Counted from the stretch's first letter, positions 9,698-17,920 are shown. The stretch: DNA of 64,000 nt from Aliiglaciecola sp. 3_MG-2023 (GCF_030548205.1 NZ_JAUORV010000018.1:52349-116348), one strand, 5' to 3'. Notes: a model not told the origin generated them from the letters alone. Translations and numbers: made by a program.

Positions 9698-10222
9698 TTA
9701 TTTAGGTTTGATATGTCCGCAAACTTTACCATTTTCATCAAAACTCACACTGCAGTGGACTTCGATGGAGTCACGGAGTCGCTGGCGTGCACGAAGCAAG
9801 CGAGCTTTGGCTGCCGACAAAGAAATTGCTTTATTTAGTGCGTAGGCTTTAACTGTATTATTTTTTAGGTCGCAAAACTCTAGTATCTCTTTGTCAGCGC
9901 AGGTTAGTTTTGCAAGGTTGCGGTTTACGCATTCGCTGAGGAGGTCAATTTCTTCGAGCTCATGTTCTGGCTGAGAAATCTCAGTCGATACTTCCAGCAT
10001 TCCCTTGCGACGCCGATTGTGATCAACCAATATATTGCGAGTGACTCGAAATAACCAAGCTCGAGGTTGTTTTACATTGCAGAACTTTTGACCCTGTAAA
10101 ACCGCCCGCAGTTTAACTTCTTGTAGCAAATCGTCAGCAACCATTGCATCGGATACTCTGTGGCGTAAAAAAGCGGATAACTCAGACTCGTTATCATGGA
10201 TTGCTTGAAGGATACATTTCAC
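9698..10222 (-). CDS. ECF-type RNA polymerase sigma factor, SigZ-like
   Basis: A 174-residue sigma-70-family protein. Region 2 (about 10-75) contains the core-binding and -10 recognition pattern AFLRHRVSD...DDLLQEVKLRAV...PRAWLFRVTRNILVDHNRRR. Region 4 (about 105-160) has LTCADKEILEFCDLKNNTVKAYALNKAISLSAAKARLLRARQRL in consecutive segments, a typical helix-turn-helix. It heads a minus-strand set followed by the permease (110 bp away) and mini-thioredoxin. No anti-sigma gene is adjacent, so activity control must be elsewhere or intrinsic. SigZ-like members near the same permease/thioredoxin pair suggest it controls them; that is inference. Confidence 0.87.
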   Translation of the reverse strand: MKCILQAIHDNESELSAFLRHRVSDAMVADDLLQEVKLRAVLQGQKFCNVKQPRAWLFRVTRNILVDHNRRRKGMLEVSTEISQPEHELEEIDLLSECVNRNLAKLTCADKEILEFCDLKNNTVKAYALNKAISLSAAKARLLRARQRLRDSIEVHCSVSFDENGKVCGHIKPK

Positions 10223-10337
10223 TGTTATAAGTCGTCATAATTTACAAACATAGAGTCTACGTATTTCAGTTCGGAACTAGACTTAGATAATAAAAAGAAT
10301 AATCCACAAGCCTCAGAGATGCAATGGCTCAAGATAG

Positions 10338-10690
10338 TTCGGCCATGGGTTTTCTCTGGGTATTTCTCGATCCATTTCTCGGGGCTAAAGCACCCGACTA
10401 CGGGTATGGGTTTATCACGGCTTTGTAGCATGGTCTTTAGGCCATGGGTTTTTATCTCGGGGCTAAAGCCACCGACTACAGGTTATGGGTTTATCACAGT
10501 TTTGTAGCATGGTCTTTAGGCCATGGGTTGTCTCGGGGTATTTCTCGATCCATTTCTCGGGGCTGTAGCATGGTCTTTAGGCCATGGGTTTTCATCTCGG
10601 GGCTAAAGCCACCGACTACGGGTATAGGTTTATCACGGTTTTGTAGCATGGTCTTTAGGCCATGGATTTTTATCTCGGGGCTAAAGCTAC
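10338..10690 (+). repeat. hairpin repeat cluster 2 with GGCTAAAGCC units
   Basis: Four full copies of the CATGGTC-TTTA-GGCCATG hairpin start at 10429, 10508, 10569 and 10647 (spacings 79, 61 and 78), with a degenerate copy near 10345. Unlike cluster 1, most spacers include a second small palindrome (GGCTAAAGCC) followed by ACCGACTACGGGTATGGGTTTATCACGG-type sequence, so the long unit is about 78 bp. It fills the gap between the sigma factor gene and the 3' end of the next minus-strand gene. Short ORFs through it are a by-product of the repeats and not genes. Confidence 0.9.
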
Positions 10691-10698
10691 CCCGATAT

Positions 10699-11622
10699 TT
10701 ATATTTCATCTATGATGGCATTTACTTTTTCTAGATAGACTTGCTCAGGAATTTGTCCGTTTAGGTACAGTTGTTTCAATTTTTCTAAGCGCACTTCAAC
10801 TTCTGATTTCTGTTGTGGGTTAGAAGATGGTGAAACCCCCTCTCCCTCATTACTCTTGAAGGTTAAATGACTTTCATTCTGATTGGCTGGCCTTTGGGTT
10901 TCGGGTGCTCCAGATGGAAGTGCGTTATTTTGTGCAGATTGCCTAGGTTGCATGGTGCTAGTTAACGCAATCTTAATCCAATCTTTGCGCTGGTTAACCT
11001 GAGTTACACCTTCGGACAGCTGGAGTTGCCATGAGTGCTCGGTTTCAGTGGTGTAATCGCCCGTTGGTAGTTTGAACCCCTTTAATTCTGAATGGGTGGC
11101 AAACCGCGAGTTGTTAACACTGTTTCCAGCTCTGATGTATTTTTTTTGTATATCCACCTGTGCTTCTGCTAACAATAAGTACAAGTCATTACCACTTACA
11201 TATACAGAACCACTGGAATATAGCGTGTCTGAGCCTATCCCCAAGAAGGACGAGTGTCTGTCAGACACTGAAAATACCAATAATTGATCTTTGGAAAGGG
11301 TTTGTAAGGTACTAAATATACCCTCCGATAAAACCTCAACTTCGCGTTCTGTAAATACAGTTTTTACCTCGTCACTGCTTACAAAAGAAGATAAAAGACT
11401 ATCTGAAGATTTTGGTTCAATGGTAATTTTGGCTAAAGCGGATGCTAATATTGGTTGTGATATGTGTGATGCTGGCTGGCTTTTTGCCGAGATATCTTTA
11501 ACTTCTTGAATGGCGATATAATCGAGCTCTTGTTGCCAAACTATTTTTTCAAATCCATGCAAATTGGATGTGTAACCGATCAACATTAAGATTGCTGTAA
11601 AACACTGTAAATTACTCATCAT
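10699..11622 (-). CDS. exported protein with C-terminal SHOCT-like motif
   Basis: A ~307-residue protein with an N-terminal signal segment (MMSNLQCFTAILMLIGYTSNLHG). I chose the Met at 11622, which has a GGCGG site about 9 bases upstream; the next in-frame Met at 11640 has none. The middle contains a LLVFSVSDRHSSFLGIGSDTLYSSGSVYVSG-like beta-rich stretch (in parts), a polar low-complexity linker (~215-275), and a C-terminal 30-residue SHOCT-like helix pair (RLEKLKQLYLNGQIPEQVYL). SHOCT motifs are short C-terminal oligomerisation motifs on otherwise diverse proteins. I do not recognise the main domain. It is separated from the aldA promoter region by ~200 bp and transcribed away from it. Confidence 0.65.
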   Translation of the reverse strand: MMSNLQCFTAILMLIGYTSNLHGFEKIVWQQELDYIAIQEVKDISAKSQPASHISQPILASALAKITIEPKSSDSLLSSFVSSDEVKTVFTEREVEVLSEGIFSTLQTLSKDQLLVFSVSDRHSSFLGIGSDTLYSSGSVYVSGNDLYLLLAEAQVDIQKKYIRAGNSVNNSRFATHSELKGFKLPTGDYTTETEHSWQLQLSEGVTQVNQRKDWIKIALTSTMQPRQSAQNNALPSGAPETQRPANQNESHLTFKSNEGEGVSPSSNPQQKSEVEVRLEKLKQLYLNGQIPEQVYLEKVNAIIDEI

Positions 11623-11840
11623 CTTTAGCCGCCAAGTCATTTTTAGTTATTTTATTATTAGCCTTAGATACAGCAATATACATACCACTCTCCTAATACT
11701 CATGTTTAATATTGCACAGAATGAATAAGGTAAATCTAGATGTGTTGCTGGCACTGGGCTTAGCTGCACTCAAGTGCGTTATTATTCTCTTGAGATTGGC
11801 GATCTTCCAACTGTCTTAAAAATCAGCAAACTGTATCATC

Positions 11841-11866
11841 TGCGACACTTGGACATGCAACACTTG
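11841..11866 (+). promoter_or_regulatory. half-site direct repeat upstream of aldA
   Basis: Two 11-bp direct repeats TGCRACACTTG lie at 11841-11851 and 11856-11866, 15 bp start to start. The second copy (TGCAACACTTG) is identical to 17914-17924 in the operator of the PQQ dehydrogenase gene. The TGCGACA core of the first matches the porin operator at 15591-15597. A TGTATCA element at 11832-11838 may be the opposing half-site. The sites lie about 125 bp upstream of the sigma-54 promoter at 11990, a usual distance for an enhancer-binding protein. Confidence 0.6.
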
Positions 11867-11989
11867 ATGCTTTTTCTCCTTTATAAACTTTAATTCAGAC
11901 TACATAGCGTTTGATATTTTTCTACCCTCTCAATAAAAAAACACTTTCATAACATTGGCTTAACAATAAAGTCGGGATAGTTATAACAG

Positions 11990-12006
11990 CTGGTGTGACG
12001 CTTGCA
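11990..12006 (+). promoter_or_regulatory. predicted sigma-54 promoter of aldA
   Basis: CTGG-TGTGACGCTT-GCA has GG and GC exactly 10 bases apart and a consensus TTGCA -12 element. The -24 element keeps CTGG but reads TGTG instead of CACG. Transcription would start near 12017, leaving a ~180-base leader before the gene at 12196. In that leader GTCTC-ATA-GAGAC forms a short hairpin at 12129-12141. The rest of 11641-12195 holds nothing else I can identify. Confidence 0.6.
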
Positions 12007-12195
12007 GTAAGTCTTAGGTATTGTTTTTTACCCAACCGTATTGCAAAGCTAAGGGGTTGCTTGGTAATCGACAATCATTCTGTTTAAACGGATTAGATTA
12101 TTCCGAGCCGGTGCAGTCCTTGAAAGGAGTCTCATAGAGACACGGCGTAATGATTTATAAACGACTTGAAATTAAAACGTGGGAGTAATTCAAGC

Positions 12196-13635
12196 ATGTC
12201 TGATATACCAGTTTATCGTAATTATATTAATGGGGAGTTTAGCGCTGAGCCAACATCCACCATTGAAGTGTTCAACCCTGCAAATGGCCGTTTGTTGTCT
12301 AAGGTTCCTAATTCTTCCGCTGAAGAAGTTGAACAAGCTATTTATGCTGCGCGCGAAGCACAGTCTTCATGGGCTCAAAAGCCGGCCATCGAGCGCGCAG
12401 GTTTTTTAAAGAAAATCGCCGATAAAGTGAGACAGAATGCTGAACGGTTGGCTACTGTTATCGTAAAAGAGCAAGGAAAAACAAAAGAGTTAGCAAATGT
12501 AGAAGTCAACTTTACGGCTGACTATATTGATTATATGGCGGAGTGGGCACGTCGCATAGAAGGGGAAATTGTTACTAGTGATCGACAAGGTGAAAACATA
12601 TTTGTTTTTAGGAAACCCCTTGGCGTCGTTGCGGGCATTTTACCTTGGAACTTTCCATTCTTTTTGATTGCTCGAAAAATGGCGCCAGCACTTGTCACAG
12701 GCAATACAATTGTGATTAAGCCAAGTGAAGAGACACCAAACAACTGCTTCGAGTTTGCTAAACTCGTTGCCGAAACTGATTTACCTCCAGGGGTATTTAA
12801 CGTTGTTTGTGGTACTGGACATGAAGTGGGTAATGCACTTTCTACCAGTCCAAAAATAGATATGATTAGTTTTACTGGCAGTGTAGGTACAGGTTCGAGA
12901 ATTATGGCCGCTGCCGCGCCAAATGTAACCAAGCTTAATTTGGAATTAGGTGGCAAAGCACCTGCCATCGTATTGGCGGATGCAAATATTGACTTGGCTG
13001 TGGAAGCGATAAAGAACTCGCGGGTGATAAATACTGGGCAAGTTTGTAATTGTGCTGAGCGTGTTTATGTACAGGCATCAGTAGCCGATGAGTTTACTGC
13101 AAAATTAAGTGCTGCTATGTCTGCAACACGATACGGCGATCCTATGGCGCAACCCGATATTGATATGGGACCCTTGGTAAATAAAATTGGCTTGGATAAA
13201 GTGGCTAAAATGGTAGAGTTTGCTAAACAGCAAGGGGCTGAAGTGGTCACCGGTGGTGGACTGGCAGATTTAGGTCAAGGTTTTCATTATCAACCAACAG
13301 TCTTATCGGGGTGTAATAGTGATATGGAAATTATGCAAAAAGAAATCTTTGGTCCTGTTTTACCTGTACAAATTGTCGCAGATTTGGATGAGGCTATCGC
13401 TCGTGCAAATGCTTCAGAATATGGATTAACTTCTTCTGTATATACCCAGAATTTGAGTCTTGCCATGAGCGCAGTTAACGGCTTAGATTACGGAGAAACT
13501 TATATCAACCGGGAAAATTTTGAAGCCATGCAAGGGTTTCATGCTGGCGCTCGTAAATCCGGTGTGGGTGGTGCAGACGGAAAACACGGGTTATACGAAT
13601 ATACCCGTACTCATGTGGCCTATATTCAGTCATAA
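12196..13635 (+). CDS. aldA: lactaldehyde/glycolaldehyde dehydrogenase (AldA-like)
   Basis: An NAD-dependent aldehyde dehydrogenase. The start at 12196 (MSDIPVYRNYINGEF, GGGAG site 11 bases upstream) gives 479 residues, the length of Escherichia coli AldA; the frame also extends upstream without family sequence. Visible landmarks are LPWNFPFFLIARKMAPALVTGN, the Rossmann FTGSVGTG turn, the catalytic Glu in LELGGKAP, and the nucleophile Cys in NTGQVCNCAERV. The AldA-typical ending YGETYINRENFEAMQGFHAG...GLYEYT matches lactaldehyde dehydrogenases. The family oxidises L-lactaldehyde or glycolaldehyde to lactate or glycolate in the cytoplasm. A sigma-54 promoter and upstream half-sites shared with the PQQ dehydrogenase put it in that regulon. 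Confidence 0.9.
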   Translation: MSDIPVYRNYINGEFSAEPTSTIEVFNPANGRLLSKVPNSSAEEVEQAIYAAREAQSSWAQKPAIERAGFLKKIADKVRQNAERLATVIVKEQGKTKELANVEVNFTADYIDYMAEWARRIEGEIVTSDRQGENIFVFRKPLGVVAGILPWNFPFFLIARKMAPALVTGNTIVIKPSEETPNNCFEFAKLVAETDLPPGVFNVVCGTGHEVGNALSTSPKIDMISFTGSVGTGSRIMAAAAPNVTKLNLELGGKAPAIVLADANIDLAVEAIKNSRVINTGQVCNCAERVYVQASVADEFTAKLSAAMSATRYGDPMAQPDIDMGPLVNKIGLDKVAKMVEFAKQQGAEVVTGGGLADLGQGFHYQPTVLSGCNSDMEIMQKEIFGPVLPVQIVADLDEAIARANASEYGLTSSVYTQNLSLAMSAVNGLDYGETYINRENFEAMQGFHAGARKSGVGGADGKHGLYEYTRTHVAYIQS

Positions 13636-13636
13636 T

Positions 13637-13679
13637 CTTAACCGGTGGGCCTCGTTAGTCGAGGCTCACTATCGTTAAG
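13637..13679 (+). terminator. long stem-loop after aldA
   Basis: A nested stem-loop lies directly after the aldA stop: outer CTTAAC/GTTAAG, and inner GTGGGCCTCG paired with CGAGGCTCAC (one mismatch) around a TTAGT loop. No clear U tract follows, so it may be a weak terminator or a 3'-end stabiliser. Confidence 0.6.
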
Positions 13680-13700
13680 ATAAAAGTTGTATGGAATATC

Positions 13701-14099
13701 GTGGAAAGATTAAAACGAAAACTAAAAAAACGGGGTGTGAATGTTATTGAACTCAGCAAGAAAGAATACGCTGATAAGGTCTTAGCACTCAACGATACTG
13801 CTAGCGCTATGACTAGCCAATATGCTGAAGCGTGTAGCGAGTTTGCCAACTTTAACGCTATCCTAGCCGTTGATGAAAGTGGTATTTTTTATCTTGTAGA
13901 AAGTACTTTTAAAGATGTTATGTTATTACCTGAAGGCTATCCATCCAGCATATCGGTATATGAAAAAAACATATTTGACAGCATCGAAGTTGCGACATTT
14001 TTTATGCAAAACACCATTCCCCATAATCAGTTACCGCTACACGTAATTAATCCCACTGAATTAACCAATCTGCATTGCGTTTACATAATAAAGAATTAA
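13701..14099 (+). CDS. small protein of unknown function
   Basis: A 132-residue ORF opening with GTG at 13701. No ATG exists further upstream in frame and no good ribosome-binding site is visible, so the start is uncertain. The N-terminus is very basic (MERLKRKLKKRG), followed by mixed alpha/beta sequence with FNAILAVDESGIFYLVES and a C-terminal HVINPTELTNLHCVYIIKN. There is no signal peptide or transmembrane segment. I do not recognise a family. It lies 65 bp behind aldA, after a stem-loop, and before a strong bidirectional terminator, so it may be weakly cotranscribed with aldA. Confidence 0.5.
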   Translation: MERLKRKLKKRGVNVIELSKKEYADKVLALNDTASAMTSQYAEACSEFANFNAILAVDESGIFYLVESTFKDVMLLPEGYPSSISVYEKNIFDSIEVATFFMQNTIPHNQLPLHVINPTELTNLHCVYIIKN

Positions 14100-14137
14100 C
14101 TCCATTTACTTAGTTTCTTCCCCAGTTTTGGGGCATT

Positions 14138-14167
14138 AAAAAGGGCATTTTGAGTATGCCCTTTTAT
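14138..14167. terminator. bidirectional terminator
   Basis: AAAGGGCAT and ATGCCCTTT form a 9-bp stem around TTTGAGT, flanked by an A-run on the left and a TTTT run on the right. It sits between the convergent small gene (ends 14099) and the porin gene (3' end 14210), so it can serve both. Confidence 0.85.
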
Positions 14168-14209
14168 GTGTTTATGCGTTAATTAGTTGTTGCAGTGTGC
14201 AAACCCTAA

Positions 14210-15418
14210 TTAGAAAGTAACCGATGCTTCAGCGATTATGCCGTCCCATTCAGCTCCGCCAATGGCACCAAACTCGGTAGCTCCACCACCAGAGAATTGT
14301 TCTTCTTCTTGTTTTACATATTCAACTTTAAATAAGGTTGAATCATTCATCCACCAACCGGCGCCAACCTGCAATCTTGTTGCATCGTTTTCTGTTGAGA
14401 TTCCTTCGCTATCGTTTGTAGATTCTTGATATCGCACCGCTATATAGGTGCTGGCGGATATATCGTATTTACCTTCAATTGACCAAAATGCCATTTCTGA
14501 CTCTTGCTCAATATAGTCTGTCTGCAAGCTACCTTGACCGCTTGCCCAGCTATAATCATCAGTGGCTTTGCCGTATAACGCATGGATCATGAAGCTATCT
14601 GTTTTATATTGCACATCGGCTTGCCAGATGAATGCATCAACACCCGGTATTATCAAAGTATGAGTACCTCTAGCACTAACTGGAGTACTGGCGAACTGAT
14701 AGTTATCGCCATCACCTAAACCTATTGCTGAACCAAATGCTTTACCGGTTACAGCATCGATATCGTGATTGGTTTTAAATGTACCCGCGCCGAAAGAAAG
14801 CCCGCTATTGAAATTCAGTGTACCCCGTAAACCGTAATTGTAACCGCGACCATCACTAAAATCAGCAAAGAAGTCAGGGGTCGATACAACTGCGTCCCAT
14901 GTAATCTTTGTGTCGTTAGAAATATCATGAACACCATAAACCCAAACACCTTCTTCAGCGGTGATCATATCAACTAAGCCGTTCCCAACAAAGGGGTTGG
15001 CCTGCACTGCTGCTCCATCTGAATAACGTAAAAACGTTTGGGTTGTAGCAATCAGATTTCCTAAACGTAAGCCCATGGTATCGTTCATATCGAATTGAAT
15101 CCAAGCTAAATCCTGCGAGATGGCAGCACTACCGTTATTCCAATCATTTGGTTCTTCTGCAAGCTCTGCAAATATGGACACTTTTTCAGAAACCTGAGCA
15201 TTAATGTTCAATGCAAAGCGCAGGCGATGGAAGCCAGAGTCAGATTCAGCGTCCGCTGGATTTACTGCGGCTCCATCAACCTCCATGCCTGTCTGCCAAG
15301 ACTGCATTACTGCGCCGCTAAATTGAATTTTACTTGTATCAGCAGCGAAGGCTTGGCTAGCTAATATAGAGCTTAGAATCGCTGATGCGACTTTTAATTT
15401 TTTAAATTTAATTTTCAT
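14210..15418 (-). CDS. outer-membrane porin
   Basis: A 402-residue secreted beta-barrel protein. The start at 15418 gives a clean signal peptide (MKIKFKKLKVASAILSSILA-SQAFA). An upstream in-frame Met at 15487 overlaps the sigma-54 promoter and is unlikely. The mature part alternates polar and aromatic residues (IQFSGAVMQSWQ, RLRFALNINAQ, SIFAELAEEP, GAGWWMNDSTLFKVEYVKQ) and ends EASVTF with a terminal Phe, the usual outer-membrane sorting signal. It resembles general porins of Alteromonadales but not OmpF or OprD by any strict motif. A sigma-54 promoter and a TGTCGCA-N15-TGCGACA operator upstream place it with the PQQ dehydrogenase genes, so it probably admits their substrate. Confidence 0.85.
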   Translation of the reverse strand: MKIKFKKLKVASAILSSILASQAFAADTSKIQFSGAVMQSWQTGMEVDGAAVNPADAESDSGFHRLRFALNINAQVSEKVSIFAELAEEPNDWNNGSAAISQDLAWIQFDMNDTMGLRLGNLIATTQTFLRYSDGAAVQANPFVGNGLVDMITAEEGVWVYGVHDISNDTKITWDAVVSTPDFFADFSDGRGYNYGLRGTLNFNSGLSFGAGTFKTNHDIDAVTGKAFGSAIGLGDGDNYQFASTPVSARGTHTLIIPGVDAFIWQADVQYKTDSFMIHALYGKATDDYSWASGQGSLQTDYIEQESEMAFWSIEGKYDISASTYIAVRYQESTNDSEGISTENDATRLQVGAGWWMNDSTLFKVEYVKQEEEQFSGGGATEFGAIGGAEWDGIIAEASVTF

Positions 15419-15470
15419 GATAATTTTCCCATTGTATTGTGGCCTGTGAATGGTTAGCCATCGACTATTT

Positions 15471-15487
15471 CGCAATTCGCATGCCAT
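15471..15487 (-). promoter_or_regulatory. predicted sigma-54 promoter of the porin gene
   Basis: Read on the minus strand: TGGCATG-CGAA-TTGCG, close to the -24/-12 consensus TGGCACG-N4-TTGCW, with GG and GC 10 bases apart. Transcription would begin near 15460, about 40 bases before the porin start codon at 15418. The operator at 15569-15597 lies about 80-110 bp upstream. Confidence 0.75.
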
Positions 15488-15568
15488 GCTTTTTACATTT
15501 CAGTAACAAAATAAATTCAATTGAAACAATGGGTTATGGTTTTTGTTGAAAATTTGAGGTGACGCTTT

Positions 15569-15597
15569 TGTCGCAAAGTTGCATTAGCTATGCGACA
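15569..15597. promoter_or_regulatory. palindromic operator TGTCGCA-N15-TGCGACA
   Basis: A perfect 7-bp inverted repeat (8 bp if the flanking T/A pair is counted) with a 15-base spacer, half-site centres 22 bp (two helical turns) apart. The same geometry recurs at 17892-17920. The regulator gene begins on the far side of the 323-bp gap (15419-15741), which holds nothing else beyond this site and the promoter. It is probably the binding site of the sigma-54 activator encoded at 15742-17727. Confidence 0.7.
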
Positions 15598-15741
15598 AGT
15601 GAATGATACCTGTGTTAACCGTAGATTGAATGGATTTTAAGTAGCGAAAATAGCCAACGGAAGGTACGTCGGCTATTTTCAAACAAAGGGGATCGAGACT
15701 AATTGAGTGATCTAGAAAGACGGTGTTTTTCTAGTTGTTAA

Positions 15742-17727
15742 CTAATAGATTTCATTCGGTTGAACGATGTTATATTTACGCATTTTTCGATAAACAGTGG
15801 AGCGGCAAATATTCAGTTCTTCAGACACTTGAGTAATATTCCAACGGTACTTTTTGAGGGTCTCTAGCAAATGAAGCCCTTCCTGATTTCCCACATAATT
15901 TGAAAGCGTTTTGTTTTGCTCAACTGGATCTTCAATAGGTTCTTTCTTTTCTAATTGTATGTTGGTACTTACTATATCTTTGGGTAGGCAATCTGCTTCA
16001 ATTCTATTGTCTTCAGATAAGGCTTCAGCGAACTTGAGAGTACTCACTAACTGGCGGATATTGCCAGGCCAATGATAACTATGCAGAATACTTCGAGCTT
16101 GTTCGGAAACTTGGATCTCTTGTTTTGAATTTAGATTATTTAAGAGGTAATTAATTATGAAGTCTTTATCTTGTCTGTCTCTCAAGTTTGGTAGCTCGAT
16201 AGACATACCATTCAAACGATAATAAAAATCCTCCCGAAACAGTTTTTGCGCTATTAATTCCTGTAAATTTTGATGAGTAGCTGAGATTACTTGAATATCA
16301 ATATGCGTGGGTTCAGATGCGCCAAGTGGGATAGTTTCTCTTTCGGCTAGAACTCGCAATAAACGAGTTTGCAATTGAATCGGCATATCTCCAATTTCGT
16401 CCAGAAATATAGTGCCTCCGTGGGCCAGTTCCAATTTACCTTTCATGCCTTTTTTATTCGCACCTGTAAAAGTACCACTGCGGTATCCGAACAGTTCACT
16501 TTCGATCAACGATTCTGGAATCGCCGCACAGTTTAGGGCAATGAAAGGTCCATCACAACGGTCACTGGCTCGATGAATTGCGCGCGCAAATGCTTCTTTT
16601 CCTGTACCTGTTTCACCTGTAATCAGGAATGGAATATCTTTATTAATCACCCGCATTATTTGTTTGATTTGCAACTGTGCAACTGGATCTTCTCCTGCTA
16701 ATTGTTGCAGGGTCGGGTGGGCTTTCATGGCTAAACTTTCGGTAGGTTTTCGTTCAGTTAGGGCGTGCACACTGTTTAATTTAGCTGATGGAACACGCAA
16801 GCCAATCTCGATTTCCTCTAGCATCTTAGGAGAAAAGCAACGAACGACTACGCCGCCACCTTTGCTTTTTGTAAGCAACTCATCAATCGACTGACCAACA
16901 ATATCTTCTATTCGACTACCGGGAAGTTGTTGACTGGCTGGCAACAATGAATCGTATTCTGCAAAAGCAGAACGATTTGCCCCAACAATGATACCTCGTT
17001 CATTCACTGCTAATAGTTGCTCTTGAATCAGATCAGCAAAGCTCTCTGTTGGTTTAATACTCATTGTGACTTGATTGCGATATGCCTGTCGAAAATAACT
17101 ATTTTCAATCATTCGCCCGTACATCATCACCATTTGTAAGGTTAGAAATTGGTTTTCTTTATTTTTTGAAGCACCTATGCAAGAGGCATTCAAGCAACCT
17201 CTTAACTCACCCATGGGATCAAAAATAGGGGTCACTGAGCAGCTCAACTGACTTTGCTCGGCAAAAAAATGTTCGTGTTGGTGAACGATAATTGACTCTT
17301 TTTCAGCTAAACAGGTTCCAATTCCATTAGTGCCAACTTGCTTTTCTGACCAACCTGCGCCAATTCTTAACCCTGATTTTTGGCAACGATCACGTAAACT
17401 TCCTGGTAGTTTCGCATCCAATGTAAGCCCGTTTTCATCCGTCAGCACCACTGAAAAACCCGCATTGGAAATACGTTTTGCCAAGCCAGTTACGCCGTGT
17501 TTAGCGATATTTAAAAAATCTTCTTGTCGTTGCAGTTCTTGCTGTAATTCGTGGCTAGATAAAATTTCTACTTCGCTTTGTTTATGCGGATCTAAGCCAT
17601 ATTTTTGAATACTTCGCTGCCACGAATTGATAATTGTTTCGCTTGGTTGAATATCTCTTTCTTGGAAATTTCCAGTCATAAAAGCGACAACGTCATTGCT
17701 CGTTTTTAGCTGAGGTGCATGGTTCAT
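15742..17727 (-). CDS. sigma-54-dependent activator, AcoR type
   Basis: A 661-residue enhancer-binding protein. An N-terminal GAF-containing sensor region occupies about 60-210 (GWSEKQVGTNGIGTCL is typical of AcoR-like proteins) and a PAS-like stretch about 230-310. The AAA+ domain (about 345-570) has Walker A GETGTGKE at 371-378, a sigma-54 contact loop reading GTFTGA at 418-423 instead of the canonical GAFTGA, and Walker B GGTIFLDEIGDM at 437-448. The C-terminal Fis helix-turn-helix includes TQVSEELNICRSTVYRKM. AcoR-type regulators sense alcohols, ketones or aldehydes through the GAF region. It lies between a porin gene and a PQQ dehydrogenase gene, both with -24/-12 promoters, and is their likely activator. 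The GTFTGA variant may alter sigma-54 contact. Confidence 0.92.
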   Translation of the reverse strand: MNHAPQLKTSNDVVAFMTGNFQERDIQPSETIINSWQRSIQKYGLDPHKQSEVEILSSHELQQELQRQEDFLNIAKHGVTGLAKRISNAGFSVVLTDENGLTLDAKLPGSLRDRCQKSGLRIGAGWSEKQVGTNGIGTCLAEKESIIVHQHEHFFAEQSQLSCSVTPIFDPMGELRGCLNASCIGASKNKENQFLTLQMVMMYGRMIENSYFRQAYRNQVTMSIKPTESFADLIQEQLLAVNERGIIVGANRSAFAEYDSLLPASQQLPGSRIEDIVGQSIDELLTKSKGGGVVVRCFSPKMLEEIEIGLRVPSAKLNSVHALTERKPTESLAMKAHPTLQQLAGEDPVAQLQIKQIMRVINKDIPFLITGETGTGKEAFARAIHRASDRCDGPFIALNCAAIPESLIESELFGYRSGTFTGANKKGMKGKLELAHGGTIFLDEIGDMPIQLQTRLLRVLAERETIPLGASEPTHIDIQVISATHQNLQELIAQKLFREDFYYRLNGMSIELPNLRDRQDKDFIINYLLNNLNSKQEIQVSEQARSILHSYHWPGNIRQLVSTLKFAEALSEDNRIEADCLPKDIVSTNIQLEKKEPIEDPVEQNKTLSNYVGNQEGLHLLETLKKYRWNITQVSEELNICRSTVYRKMRKYNIVQPNEIY

Positions 17728-17891
17728 TTTTCATTCTCCAACACAAACGCAATCATTGTTAAAAGAGCGGGTAAAACTCTTTTAAAAATGACTTTATTAA
17801 TTTAGGTTATCTTTTCACCATAACACCTAATTTTCAAAATGTTTAACAATTTTTTGACAATAATTAAAAATGCGAATTAGCTGAAAATAGG

Positions 17892-17920
17892 TGTCTCATT
17901 TTCGCATTTCTGCTGCAACA
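17892..17920. promoter_or_regulatory. operator TGTCTCA-N15-TGCAACA
   Basis: An imperfect inverted repeat with the same 7-15-7 layout as 15569-15597, about 105 bp upstream of the sigma-54 promoter of the PQQ dehydrogenase gene. It sits inside a larger set of inverted repeats: CACCTAATTTTCA (17825-17837) with TGAAAATAGGTG (17882-17893), and AAATGCGAA (17868-17876) with TTCGCATTT (17901-17909). The regulator's own promoter must also lie in this 357-bp gap (17728-18084); I could not assign it. Confidence 0.65.

Noticed and set aside
10319..10734. Short open frames through repeat cluster 2 (and similar ones at 27745-28209)
   Set aside because: They are made of the repeat units, lack ribosome-binding sites and read on both strands; the repeats simply lack stops.
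12150..12188. A 12-codon ORF (starts MIYKRLEIK) ending 7 bases before aldA, possible leader peptide
   Set aside because: No ribosome-binding site close to its ATG and no attenuator structure linked to it; too short to support.
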